Shown piece after piece: positions 1 through 6,321 of a stretch of DNA of 18,315 bases. Both the position numbers and the translations under genes were made by a program. Location: positions 1-18,315 of the forward strand of contig JBJXFK010000295.1 of the NCBI GenBank assembly GCA_046155505.1, in the 5' to 3' direction. This stretch comes from JBJXFK01 sp046155505. GTDB lineage: Bacteria > Planctomycetota > Phycisphaerae > UBA1845 > Fen-1342. The notes under the pieces are model-generated. The model ran no database searches. It was not told the DNA's origin and saw only the letters and a program-made list of their open reading frames with translations. Within the stretch, counting starts at the first letter, position 1; each line of letters begins with the position of its first letter.

Positions 1-1271
1 TCGTCGCAGCGCAGGACGCTGGTGCCGGCGCCGGGCAGAACGCCCTCTTCGACGGCCGCACGGCAGGCGTGCAGGGCGTCTTCGACGCGGGCCTTCTTCT
101 CTTTCATCTCGACTTCGGTGGCCGCGCCGACGTTGATCTGGGCCACGCCGCCACTGAGCTTGGCGAGGCGCTCTTCGAGCTTTTCGCGGTCATAGTCGCT
201 GGTGGTGCGGTCGATCTCGCTTTTGAGGGCTTCGATGCGGCCCTTGATATCCTTCGAATTACCCGCACCTTCGATGATGGTGCAGTTTTCCTTCTCGATG
301 ATGACGCGCTTGGCCCGGCCGAGGTCGCTCAGGGCGACGGTTTCGAGATTGATGCCGAGGTCTTCGAAGACGGGCTTGGCGGCGGTGATGATGCCGATGT
401 CTTCGAGCATGGCCTTGCGGCGATCACCGAAGCCGGGGGCTTTGACGGCGCAGCACTGGAGCACGCCGCGGAGCTTATTGAGCACGAGGGTGGCGAGCGC
501 CTCGCCTTCGACTTCTTCGGCGATGACGAGCAGGGGCTTGCCGGACTTGGCGACCTGCTCGAGGACCGGGAGCATGTCCTTGATGCTGCCGATTTTCTTT
601 TCGTGGATGAGGATGTAGGGGTTGTCGAGGACGACTTCCATCGACTCGGGCTTGTTCACGAAGTGCGGCGAGATGTAGCCCTTGTCGAACTGCATGCCTT
701 CGACGAGATCGACGGTGGTGTCGAGCGACTTGCCCTCTTCGACGGTGATGACGCCGTCCTTGCCGACCTTTTCCATGGCTTCGGCGATGATTTTGCCGAT
801 TTCGGTGTCCTGGTTGGCGGCGCAGGTGCCGACCTGGGCGATCTGCTCGCGGCCCTTGACCGGGACGGCGATCTTCTTGAGCTGCTCGACGACGGCGTCA
901 ACGGCCATGTCGATGCCGCGCTTCAGGTCCATCGCATTCGCACCGGCGGCGAGGTTTTTGATGCCCTCGTCGAAGAGAGCTTCGGCGTAGACGGTGGCGG
1001 TGGTGGTGCCGTCGCCGGCGTCCTTCGAGGTCTTCGAGGCGACTTCCTTGACCATCTGGGCGCCCATGTTCTCGTAGGGATCTTCGAGCTCGATTTCCTT
1101 GGCCACGGTCACGCCGTCCTTGGTGACGGTGGGCGAGCCGAAGGACTTTTCGATGACGACGTTGCGGCCGCGGGGGCCGAGGGTGACCTTGACGGCTTGG
1201 GCGAGCTTGCGAACGCCGGCACGGACGGCCTCGCGGGCCTGCATGTCGAACAGAATTTCTTTGGCAGCCAT
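1..1271 (-). CDS. groEL: Chaperonin GroEL (60 kDa), C-terminus beyond window edge
   Basis: ATP-driven cytosolic folding chamber subunit. The frame reads MAAKEILFDMQAREAVRAGV and stays open for 423 codons to the left edge, so about 120 C-terminal residues are missing from view. Landmarks fall at E. coli numbering: TKDGV with D52, the nucleotide loop DAGDGTTTATV with D87 and T89-T91, the apical-domain stretch VKAPGFGDRRKAMLEDI, and the catalytic aspartate D398 in ARVEDALHA. The end of the visible part reads GVLPGAGTSVL where E. coli has GVVAGGGVAL, a mild change in a glycine-rich nucleotide contact. The ATG at 1271 is preceded by AGGAG with a 9-base spacing. No groES lies upstream within the window, so this copy is not in a groESL operon; planctomycetes often carry several groEL copies. 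A 426-residue open frame on the other strand is its shadow. Confidence 0.97.
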   Translation of the reverse strand, partial: MAAKEILFDMQAREAVRAGVRKLAQAVKVTLGPRGRNVVIEKSFGSPTVTKDGVTVAKEIELEDPYENMGAQMVKEVASKTSKDAGDGTTTATVYAEALFDEGIKNLAAGANAMDLKRGIDMAVDAVVEQLKKIAVPVKGREQIAQVGTCAANQDTEIGKIIAEAMEKVGKDGVITVEEGKSLDTTVDLVEGMQFDKGYISPHFVNKPESMEVVLDNPYILIHEKKIGSIKDMLPVLEQVAKSGKPLLVIAEEVEGEALATLVLNKLRGVLQCCAVKAPGFGDRRKAMLEDIGIITAAKPVFEDLGINLETVALSDLGRAKRVIIEKENCTIIEGAGNSKDIKGRIEALKSEIDRTTSDYDREKLEERLAKLSGGVAQINVGAATEVEMKEKKARVEDALHACRAAVEEGVLPGAGTSVLRCD

Positions 1272-1278
1272 GTGATGG

Positions 1279-1303
1279 AACTCCTGATAAGTTCGGGACT
1301 TAT
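1279..1303 (-). promoter_or_regulatory. groEL leader: hairpin next to ribosome binding site
   Basis: Read on the minus strand, the leader contains ATAAGT-CCCGA-ACTTAT, a perfect 6-bp inverted repeat (1287-1303). It is followed within two bases by the AGGAG ribosome binding site. No CIRCE element (TTAGCACTC-N9-GAGTGCTAA) is present upstream. The hairpin could be an operator or could modulate translation; nothing in the sequence decides between these. Confidence 0.4.
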
Positions 1304-1337
1304 GTTTGCCCGCGTTGCGAAATTTGCCTCTTACAGA

Positions 1338-1397
1338 CCCCGACCGTGAGGGAGGGGTTTCGCCGATCGCGAAAGCACCCCTCCCTTACGGTCGGGG
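1338..1397. repeat. Long inverted repeat (21-bp arms) upstream of groEL
   Basis: The left arm 1338-1358 begins CCCCGACCGTGAGGG and the right arm 1377-1397 ends ACGGTCGGGG. The 21 positions pair with one G:T-type mismatch. The stem continues inward through TTTCGC (1358-1363) and GCGAAA (1369-1374) around a CGATC loop, leaving only a GC bulge. Total paired length is about 27 bp. There is no adjacent T-tract, so it does not look like an intrinsic terminator. It could be a miniature mobile palindrome or a regulatory hairpin. Confidence 0.75.
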
Positions 1398-1407
1398 CTC
1401 GGTTTTG

Positions 1408-1444
1408 CGTTCGCGTCAAACGGTGGGCGGTGCCCACCCTACGG
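1408..1444 (+). repeat. Dispersed palindromic repeat, copy 1
   Basis: The core GGTGGGCGGTGCCCACC (1422-1438) is followed by CTACGG and preceded by CGTTCGCGTCAAAC. The same layout (a CGTTCGAATCAAAT-like flank, palindrome, CTACG) recurs upstream of mntR and at 15541, so the repeat unit is longer than its palindrome. This copy has GGT in the loop where the others have GAT or ATC. Confidence 0.8.
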
Positions 1445-1699
1445 CTCGACGAGTAGCCGATGGGGTCAAGATCAACTGCCGTGCCAAGAGTTGCGCGACG
1501 GGCGATCGTGCGTAACTGTATATGGGGGCTTGTTTTACCGGAATCAGACGCGTTGGGGTACGGTTCGCGGACGTCGCCGAAGTGTCAGATTGGCAGGCTG
1601 GGGCTGGCAGAAGGTGGAGAAGACGCATCCAAGTCGCCGCGCGAGCCTGGATGTGCATGCCGCGTCCGTTGGTGCCACCAAACGGTCTTAGGTGACGCG

Positions 1700-1751
1700 T
1701 GAAAGCAGCCGTGGGCGGCTGCTCCACAAAAAAACCGCGGAGGGCCGCGGT
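1700..1751 (-). repeat. Composite two-hairpin repeat, copy A
   Basis: Two tight hairpins lie side by side: AGCAGCCG-TGGG-CGGCTGCT (1704-1723) and ACCGCGG-AGGG-CCGCGGT (1734-1751). Between them are CCAC and a run of seven A. On the minus strand this reads as an ACCGCGG hairpin followed by T7 and then a GTGGAGCAGCCG hairpin. The same two hairpin types, with the same GTGGAGCAGCCGCCC text, occur in the opposite orientation at 12428-12522. The T7 after the GC-rich stem on the minus strand could also work as a terminator for leftward transcription. Confidence 0.7.
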
Positions 1752-1757
1752 GCTCCA

Positions 1758-1821
1758 TTGTTCCCTTGTTCCGTTCTTCCCTTGTTCCGAAGTTCCCTTG
1801 GTCCTGTGTCACCTTGTTCCC
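1758..1821 (+). repeat. Tandem octamer array (TTGTTCCC type)
   Basis: About eight consecutive units keep a strict 8-base period: TTGTTCCC, TTGTTCCG, TTCTTCCC, TTGTTCCG, AAGTTCCC, TTGGTCCT, GTGTCACC, TTGTTCCC. The units diverge by substitution while the period holds. Related arrays flank the other side of rnc at 2732-2770 (inverted) and 2828-2868 (same orientation). Confidence 0.75.
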
Positions 1822-1979
1822 GCGTCCACGCCGATAGATGGTATATTGGAACTGTGCGGCGGCCGTTTGTTCGGCCCCGCCGATGGCTTCTCCCGGTCGT
1901 TGACGTCATCCGCCCGCGTGCGTGCGACGCACCTTGGACGGTTGACGACGCCGATCGCGAGCAACTTGTCTGCTCATTT

Positions 1980-2723
1980 ATGGCTCGAAAAAAAACCGCA
2001 ACTCCCAAGACGGACGAACGTCTCGAAACGTGTCAGAAGAATCTCAGCTATCGCTTCAAGAACATCAAACTCTTGCAAGCCGCGCTGACGCACTCTTCCT
2101 CGGCCGACGATCGTAAGAACAGCAACGAACGGCTCGAATTCTTCGGCGATTCGGTGCTCGGCTTGGTCGTGTGCGAAGAGCTGTTCGAGCGCTTGCCCGA
2201 CGCACAGGAAGGCGAGCTGACCAAGATCAAATCCGCCGTGGTCTCACGAAAAATCTGTGCCGAGGTGGCCGAGGAACTCAATCTGCCGCAGGCGCTCCTG
2301 CTCGGCCAGGGACTCGACCCTCACGAGCAGTTGCCCAAGTCGCTGGCGGCGGGCGTACTCGAAGCGGTGATCGGCGCGATCTATCTCGACGGCGGCCTGG
2401 CCGCGGCGAAAAAATTCATCCTGCGCACGATGGGCGACCATCTCGACGAGTCGTGCGAATCCGAGCATCAGTTCAACTTCAAATCGCAATTGCAGCAGCA
2501 CGCGCAGCGCACGCTGAACGCGACGCCGCACTATGAGATGCTCGACGAAAAAGGCCCGGACCATTCGAAGTGTTTCGAGATCGCGGTGAGCATCGGCTAC
2601 AAGCAGTTTTGCAGCGCATGGGGCCCGAGCAAGAAAGAGGCCGAGCAAAAAGCGGCCCGCCTGGCGCTCGAGGAACTGGGCGTGCTGATGGCCGAGTGCG
2701 AGCCGGAAGAGTCGGAAGCGTAG
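1980..2723 (+). CDS. rnc: Ribonuclease III
   Basis: Endonuclease that cuts double-stranded RNA in rRNA maturation and mRNA turnover. The 247-residue length is slightly above the usual range. The N-terminal endonuclease domain has the signature NERLEFFGDSVL (residues 49-60), giving E50, E53 and D57, with E77 further on. The second signature is SLAAGVLEAVIGAIYLDGG. E128 matches E. coli E117, but the position of the metal ligand D114 is G125. The C-terminal double-stranded RNA-binding domain runs from about 162 to 235 (FNFKSQLQQHAQ ... SKKEAEQKAARLALEELG). I chose ATG 1980 because family similarity starts soon after it; the frame is open upstream only through repeat DNA. No clear Shine-Dalgarno is visible, and a weak GAGCA/TGCTC hairpin (1959-1975) precedes the start. 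Confidence 0.95.
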   Translation: MARKKTATPKTDERLETCQKNLSYRFKNIKLLQAALTHSSSADDRKNSNERLEFFGDSVLGLVVCEELFERLPDAQEGELTKIKSAVVSRKICAEVAEELNLPQALLLGQGLDPHEQLPKSLAAGVLEAVIGAIYLDGGLAAAKKFILRTMGDHLDESCESEHQFNFKSQLQQHAQRTLNATPHYEMLDEKGPDHSKCFEIAVSIGYKQFCSAWGPSKKEAEQKAARLALEELGVLMAECEPEESEA

Positions 2724-2731
2724 CGCTGCGC

Positions 2732-2868
2732 GGGGAACAGGGGAACAAAGCGAGAGCGGAACAAGGGCAGGCGAGCACGCGCCCGCCCGCGTTCCACGTC
2801 TGGCACAGGGCGTTCGCGTGTTCGGTGCTTCCCTTGTTCCTTGGTTCCTTTGTTCCTTTGTCCCCCCC
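2732..2868. repeat. Inverted pair of octamer arrays downstream of rnc
   Basis: The left array (2732-2770) has GGGGAACA, GGGGAACA, AAGCGAGA, GCGGAACA, AGGGCAGG. The right array (2828-2868) has CCCTTGTT, CCTTGGTT, CCTTTGTT, CCTTTGTC. They are complementary in type, so transcripts could fold into a long imperfect hairpin around a GC-rich core of about 57 bases. They occupy most of the 229-base gap after rnc and may serve as its 3' end structure. Confidence 0.65.
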
Positions 2869-2952
2869 ACGCCGTTCGATAACTCTCATCCTGCTAACCG
2901 TTTACGAAAAATACCCTTGCCATCGCCCACCCCCTGGCGGCACAATGTCGGC

Positions 2953-3369
2953 ATGAATGCTCAGCATTGGAATGATGATCAGGCCCTCGAAGCGGACCCG
3001 CGGTTTCGATCCGGCCGTTGGATCGGCTACTGGCGACAGGATTCGAAGGCCGGCAAGATGGAACTTAGCCTGACCTTCGGCGGCGGGCGGCTCTTCGGCG
3101 AGGGCCGCGACCTCGTCGGCGACTTTGTGCTCAGCGGTAGCTACAACTGCCAGACCGGCACCTGCACGATTCACAAAGCCTACCTTGGCCAGCACGGCGT
3201 CGACTATGACGGTGCGGCCCACGGCGACGGCATTCGCGGCAGTTGGCGGATTCTCAGCCCCGAAAGCGGCCTGCTCGGCGACGCCGGGCCGTTTCATATT
3301 TGGCCAATTGGCGACGGTGAAGGGCTAGCGCTCGAAACCGCGACGGAGATTCGGATTCCGCTTGGATGA
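2953..3369 (+). CDS. Conserved hypothetical protein, 138 aa
   Basis: A soluble 138-residue protein with no signal peptide or membrane segment. It reads as a small all-beta domain: a start SGRWIGYWRQD, then GKMELSLTF, GDFVLSGSYN, TGTCTIHKAYLG, DGIRGSWRI, and an end GPFHIWPIGDGEG. The regular glycine- and aromatic-rich strands resemble short proteins that I associate with planctomycetes and relatives, but I cannot name the family or a function. ATG 2953 is the last sensible start before the domain; the open frame upstream (from 2818) passes through octamer repeats and is rejected. It stands alone between rnc and the convergent mnt operon, 50 bases from the mntD stop. Confidence 0.75.
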   Translation: MNAQHWNDDQALEADPRFRSGRWIGYWRQDSKAGKMELSLTFGGGRLFGEGRDLVGDFVLSGSYNCQTGTCTIHKAYLGQHGVDYDGAAHGDGIRGSWRILSPESGLLGDAGPFHIWPIGDGEGLALETATEIRIPLG

Positions 3370-3372
3370 ATG

Positions 3373-3407
3373 TTGACGAAACCGGGGCGCATCGGCGTCT
3401 TCGTCAA
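3373..3407. terminator. Inverted repeat between convergent genes, possible two-way terminator
   Basis: TTGACGAA (3373-3380) and TTCGTCAA (3400-3407) are perfect 8-bp arms around a 19-base GC-rich loop, within the 50-base gap where the upstream + gene and mntD converge. There is no T-tract on either strand, so it is not a classical intrinsic terminator. The position suggests RNA 3' end formation or protection. Confidence 0.4.
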
Positions 3408-3419
3408 TGCATCGACACG

Positions 3420-4778
3420 TCATGGCGTCTCGCCCGGAATCGGTCGATTGTGCGGATCGCGATCGCCGGGGTGATGGGCCGCGAGGTCGCTTTGGATCGC
3501 CGGGTCGGTAACATGTTCCAGCTCCATCGCCGTTCGATGCACATGATCAGGTCGCAAGCCGAGTTCGCGAACGAGGAATGTCTCCCACAATCGATGTGCT
3601 CGAACGATCGAGCGCGCCCGGTCGCGCCCCGGTTGCCGCAGGCGCACACCGCGATCATCGAGTTCGATTTCGCCGCTGCGCGTGGCACGGCGAACGGCGC
3701 GTGACAGCGCTGTCGAGCCGCCGAGCACGTTTCGAACCTGCGATTGCGAAAGCGTGACCGCACCGCCGGGCCGCAATTCTTCCGCGCGATAAAGCATCGC
3801 GAGCAAATCCTCGCGCAGCACATCGATGGTCAGTCGCGTGCGGCGCAGCGCGCGGGCGATGATGCCGTGTCGCGGGGCGGCCAGCGCGGCGAGCACCAGC
3901 CACACGCCGCCAAGGGTCGCCATCATGCCGGCCACGTTTACCGAGTGCTTCCAGCCCAGCCATTGCGGGGCGAGCGCGCCGCTGACATAGCCGACGACGC
4001 CGGTGAGTGCGGCAATGATCGCGCTGAGCACGATTTGCGTGCGCAATCGATCCGTGAGCAGCCGTGCGGTCGCCGCCGGGCAGACGAGCATCGCAATGAC
4101 GACGATCGAGCCGACGGCTTCGAACGATGCGACCACGGCGGCCGCTACGAGCACCATGAACGCGAAGTGCATCGTCGTCGACGAAAAGCCGAGCGCCGTC
4201 GCGAGGGCCGGGTCGAACGCGGTGATCTTGAGTTCTTTGTAGAACACGACGATAAACGTGAGCGCGCAGCCGGCGACCGCCGCGACCGTCCACAATTCGC
4301 GCGGCAACTGTGTCAGCGAATGCCACGTCAGCAATTCGCCCCAGGTTCCCGGCGCAAACCAGAAAACGCGTTCGAGCTGCCCATGGAGCACGCAATCGGG
4401 ATCGAGATCGACCTGTCGTGCGGCGGCTTGTTCGAGCATCACCACGCCCGCCGCAAACAGAATCGAAAACACAACGCCCATCGCCGCACCGGCTTCCATC
4501 CGGCCGAGTCTGTGAATCAGCTCGACCAGCACAGCGGTCAAGACGCCGACGATCGCCGCTCCAATGAACATGGGCAACGTCGCGCGGCTGCCGGTGAGCA
4601 GGAACGCGGCCACGAGGCCGGGCAACACCGCGTGCGAAATCGCATCGCCCATCAGGCTGAGCCGACGCAAGACGAGAAAGTTTCCAAGCAGGCCGCACGC
4701 GATGGCGGCGAGCGTTGCTGTGAGCATCGCCGGCGCGTCGAGCGATAGAAACTGCTGCAATTGCGGACTCATATTCAT
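3420..4778 (-). CDS. mntD: Mn/Zn ABC permease fused to DtxR-like regulatory domain
   Basis: Inner-membrane permease of the ABC-3 (TroCD/ZnuB) family for divalent metal uptake, 452 residues where the family norm is about 270-300. Residues 1-300 hold the hydrophobic segments and the family motif LSLMGDAISHAVLPGLV. The rest is cytosolic and regulator-like: a winged helix (about 315-385, LLAMLYRAEE ... SGEIELDDRGVRL) and a DtxR-type metal and dimer domain starting RAHRLWETFL. By alignment with DtxR the ligand positions are H395 (H79), E399 (E83), H414 (H98), M418 (C102), E421 (E105) and H422 (H106), with the native 23-residue spacing from H79 to C102. The end DPHNRPIPGE matches the DtxR family PHGNPIPG segment. 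Its ATG overlaps the mntC stop (ATGA), so the two are translationally coupled. Assignment as D rather than C follows gene order. Confidence 0.9.
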   Translation of the reverse strand: MNMSPQLQQFLSLDAPAMLTATLAAIACGLLGNFLVLRRLSLMGDAISHAVLPGLVAAFLLTGSRATLPMFIGAAIVGVLTAVLVELIHRLGRMEAGAAMGVVFSILFAAGVVMLEQAAARQVDLDPDCVLHGQLERVFWFAPGTWGELLTWHSLTQLPRELWTVAAVAGCALTFIVVFYKELKITAFDPALATALGFSSTTMHFAFMVLVAAAVVASFEAVGSIVVIAMLVCPAATARLLTDRLRTQIVLSAIIAALTGVVGYVSGALAPQWLGWKHSVNVAGMMATLGGVWLVLAALAAPRHGIIARALRRTRLTIDVLREDLLAMLYRAEELRPGGAVTLSQSQVRNVLGGSTALSRAVRRATRSGEIELDDRGVRLRQPGRDRARSIVRAHRLWETFLVRELGLRPDHVHRTAMELEHVTDPAIQSDLAAHHPGDRDPHNRPIPGETP

Positions 4779-6157
4779 GGCGTCGCTCCCGCGATCGGGT
4801 GGACGCTCTCGGTGACGATCGTTGCCGCCGGCAAACGGCCGCGACGACGGAGCTGCTGTTCCAACTCGGCAATCATTTCGGGATCAAGCACGTGCTCGAC
4901 CATGTCGGCGCAGTGATCGACGTGCGTCGGGTCGAGGTGTGCAAACGTGATCAGATACTCTTCCCACAAGCGGTGGTTGCGCGTGACGCGCTGCGCCTCG
5001 CGCCAGCCCGCGGTGGTGAGTCGATATTGGTCGCCGATGTGGACGATCAAGCCGTCGCGTCGCAGGCGTCCACCGAGTAGCCAGAGATCCCACGCCAGCC
5101 AGCGTTTCGCCTTGCGCAGATCGCGCAGGTGAATCACCGCCGCGCCGGGTTCGCGTTTCTCGGCGAGTTCGAACATGCCGCGCAGCACATGCTCGCGCGC
5201 GATCGACAGCCGCAGGCGAAATTGCCGAAGCGAACTGGCCAGCACGCCGCGCGCCGGCGCGAGCAGGAAACTCACAAGAAAAATGCAGCCCGCCGCAAGA
5301 ACGATCACCGCGCCGGCCGGCAGTCGCGGCAGCAGCGCCGACGCGCACGAGCCGAAGTAGCCGCTCATCGCACCAATCGCGCCGCTGAGCACGATCATGC
5401 GATCGAGCCGCTCGGTCCAAAATCTAGCGGCGGCGGCGGGAATGATCAGCAGCGCGATGCTGAGAATCAGCCCGACCGATTGCAGGCCGATGACGGTGAC
5501 GATCACCACCAGCGCCATCATCGCCAGATCGAGCGCGGGCACCGGCCAACCCTGCACCGTCGCGAATTCGTCATTGAAGCAGACCAGCCGAAATTCCTTG
5601 AACAGCACGGCCGACGCGATCACCGCGAGCAACGCCACGGCACCGATCAGAATCGCATCGGATTGGTGCATCGCCGCCGTTTGGCCATAAATGAAGTGGT
5701 GCAGGCCGCCCTGCGTGCCGACATCGAGCGTTTGAATGATGCTGAGCAGCAGCACGCCGAAGCCGAAGAACACGCTCAGCACGGCACCGATTGCGGCGTC
5801 CTCGTGCAGGCGCGTGTAGCGTGAGAGCCACTGCACGCAGAGCACGCCGACAACACCGCTGATGGTCGCCCCGGTGAGCAGAACCGGCAGTGATCGCCCG
5901 ACGCCGCCCATTGCGACGCTGATGAGAAATGCGATAGCCAGACCGGGCAGTGCGGCATGACTGAGGGCATCGCCGATGAGCGCTCGCTTTCGCAGCAATG
6001 CGAAACTGCCGACAATCCCCGCCGCCGCCCCGAGCAGTGTCGTGCCAATCACGACAATCGCCGAATTGAATCCGCCGCGCAACGTGAGCACGCGCGCCAG
6101 CTCATCCAGCGATGGCCAGGCGAACGAAACGTCGGTGATGGATTGGGCAATCAACAT
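4775..6157 (-). CDS. mntC: Mn/Zn ABC permease fused to DtxR-like regulatory domain
   Basis: First permease of the pair, 460 residues. The ABC-3 membrane part covers about 1-310 and contains LRKRALIGDALSHAALPGLA. A cytosolic tail follows, with a winged helix (about 325-390, RGMFELAEKREPGAAVI ... GDQYRLTTAG) and a DtxR-like metal/dimer domain starting RNHRLWEEYL. DtxR ligand positions map to H395 (H79), E399 (E83), D414 (H98), D418 (C102), E421 and H422. The acidic replacements are hard ligands that would suit manganese better than iron. Chlamydial YtgCR is a known precedent for a permease carrying such a domain, and some bacillar MntC proteins are also long. Its leader is repeat DNA: only AGG from a CTAGGCA heptamer lies seven bases before the ATG, so initiation looks weak. 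Confidence 0.9.
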   Translation of the reverse strand: MLIAQSITDVSFAWPSLDELARVLTLRGGFNSAIVVIGTTLLGAAAGIVGSFALLRKRALIGDALSHAALPGLAIAFLISVAMGGVGRSLPVLLTGATISGVVGVLCVQWLSRYTRLHEDAAIGAVLSVFFGFGVLLLSIIQTLDVGTQGGLHHFIYGQTAAMHQSDAILIGAVALLAVIASAVLFKEFRLVCFNDEFATVQGWPVPALDLAMMALVVIVTVIGLQSVGLILSIALLIIPAAAARFWTERLDRMIVLSGAIGAMSGYFGSCASALLPRLPAGAVIVLAAGCIFLVSFLLAPARGVLASSLRQFRLRLSIAREHVLRGMFELAEKREPGAAVIHLRDLRKAKRWLAWDLWLLGGRLRRDGLIVHIGDQYRLTTAGWREAQRVTRNHRLWEEYLITFAHLDPTHVDHCADMVEHVLDPEMIAELEQQLRRRGRLPAATIVTESVHPIAGATP

Positions 6158-6160
6158 TGG

Positions 6161-6321
6161 AGTGCCTAGTGTCTAGTGCCTAGTGCTTGGTACCCAGCGC
6201 TTGCTTTCAGGGTTCGGGGTTCAGCGTTCAGTAAGCGACTCCTCTTCACTCTGCACTTTGCACTTGCCACTTTGCACTGCTAACTAGGCACTAGACACTA
6301 GCCTCTAGGCACTAGCCACTA
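6161..6321. repeat. Four heptamer arrays filling the mntB-mntC gap
   Basis: The gap is built from four arrays, all with a 7-base period: CTAGTGC/T units (6161-6189), GGTTCGG-GGTTCAG-CGTTCAG (6205-6231), TGCACTT units (6247-6279) and CTAGGCA/CTAGACA units (6284-6321). The first and last are reverse complements of each other in type, so mRNA could fold into a long hairpin enclosing the two inner arrays. The final CTA of the last array is the mntB stop codon read from the other strand, and the first array ends three bases from the mntC ATG. Confidence 0.8.

Larger units (their letters stand above)
1272..1979. other. Gene-free stretch between groEL and rnc
   Basis: This 708-base gap separates the divergent groEL and rnc genes. 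It holds a long perfect-looking hairpin (1338-1397), one GGTGGGC..GCCCACC palindrome (1422-1438), a two-hairpin composite (1700-1751) and an array of 8-base repeats (1758-1821). Positions 1445-1699 show no gene, hairpin or repeat I can name. Short open frames here have no recognisable protein and overlap the repeats. A TATATT at 1842-1847 could be a -10 box for rnc, but no good -35 hexamer sits at the right distance. Confidence 0.6.

Noticed and set aside
69..1349. 426-residue open frame on + strand
   Set aside because: It is antisense to groEL, whose frame shows full family similarity; the long open frame comes from codon bias in GC-rich DNA.
3744..4748. 334-residue open frame on + strand opposite mntD
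   Set aside because: Its composition is Arg/Asp/His-rich with no fold signature, and it is the mirror of a clearly real permease gene.
6161..6321. CRISPR array
   Set aside because: Repeats are 7 bases and contiguous, with no spacers and no cas genes in the window.
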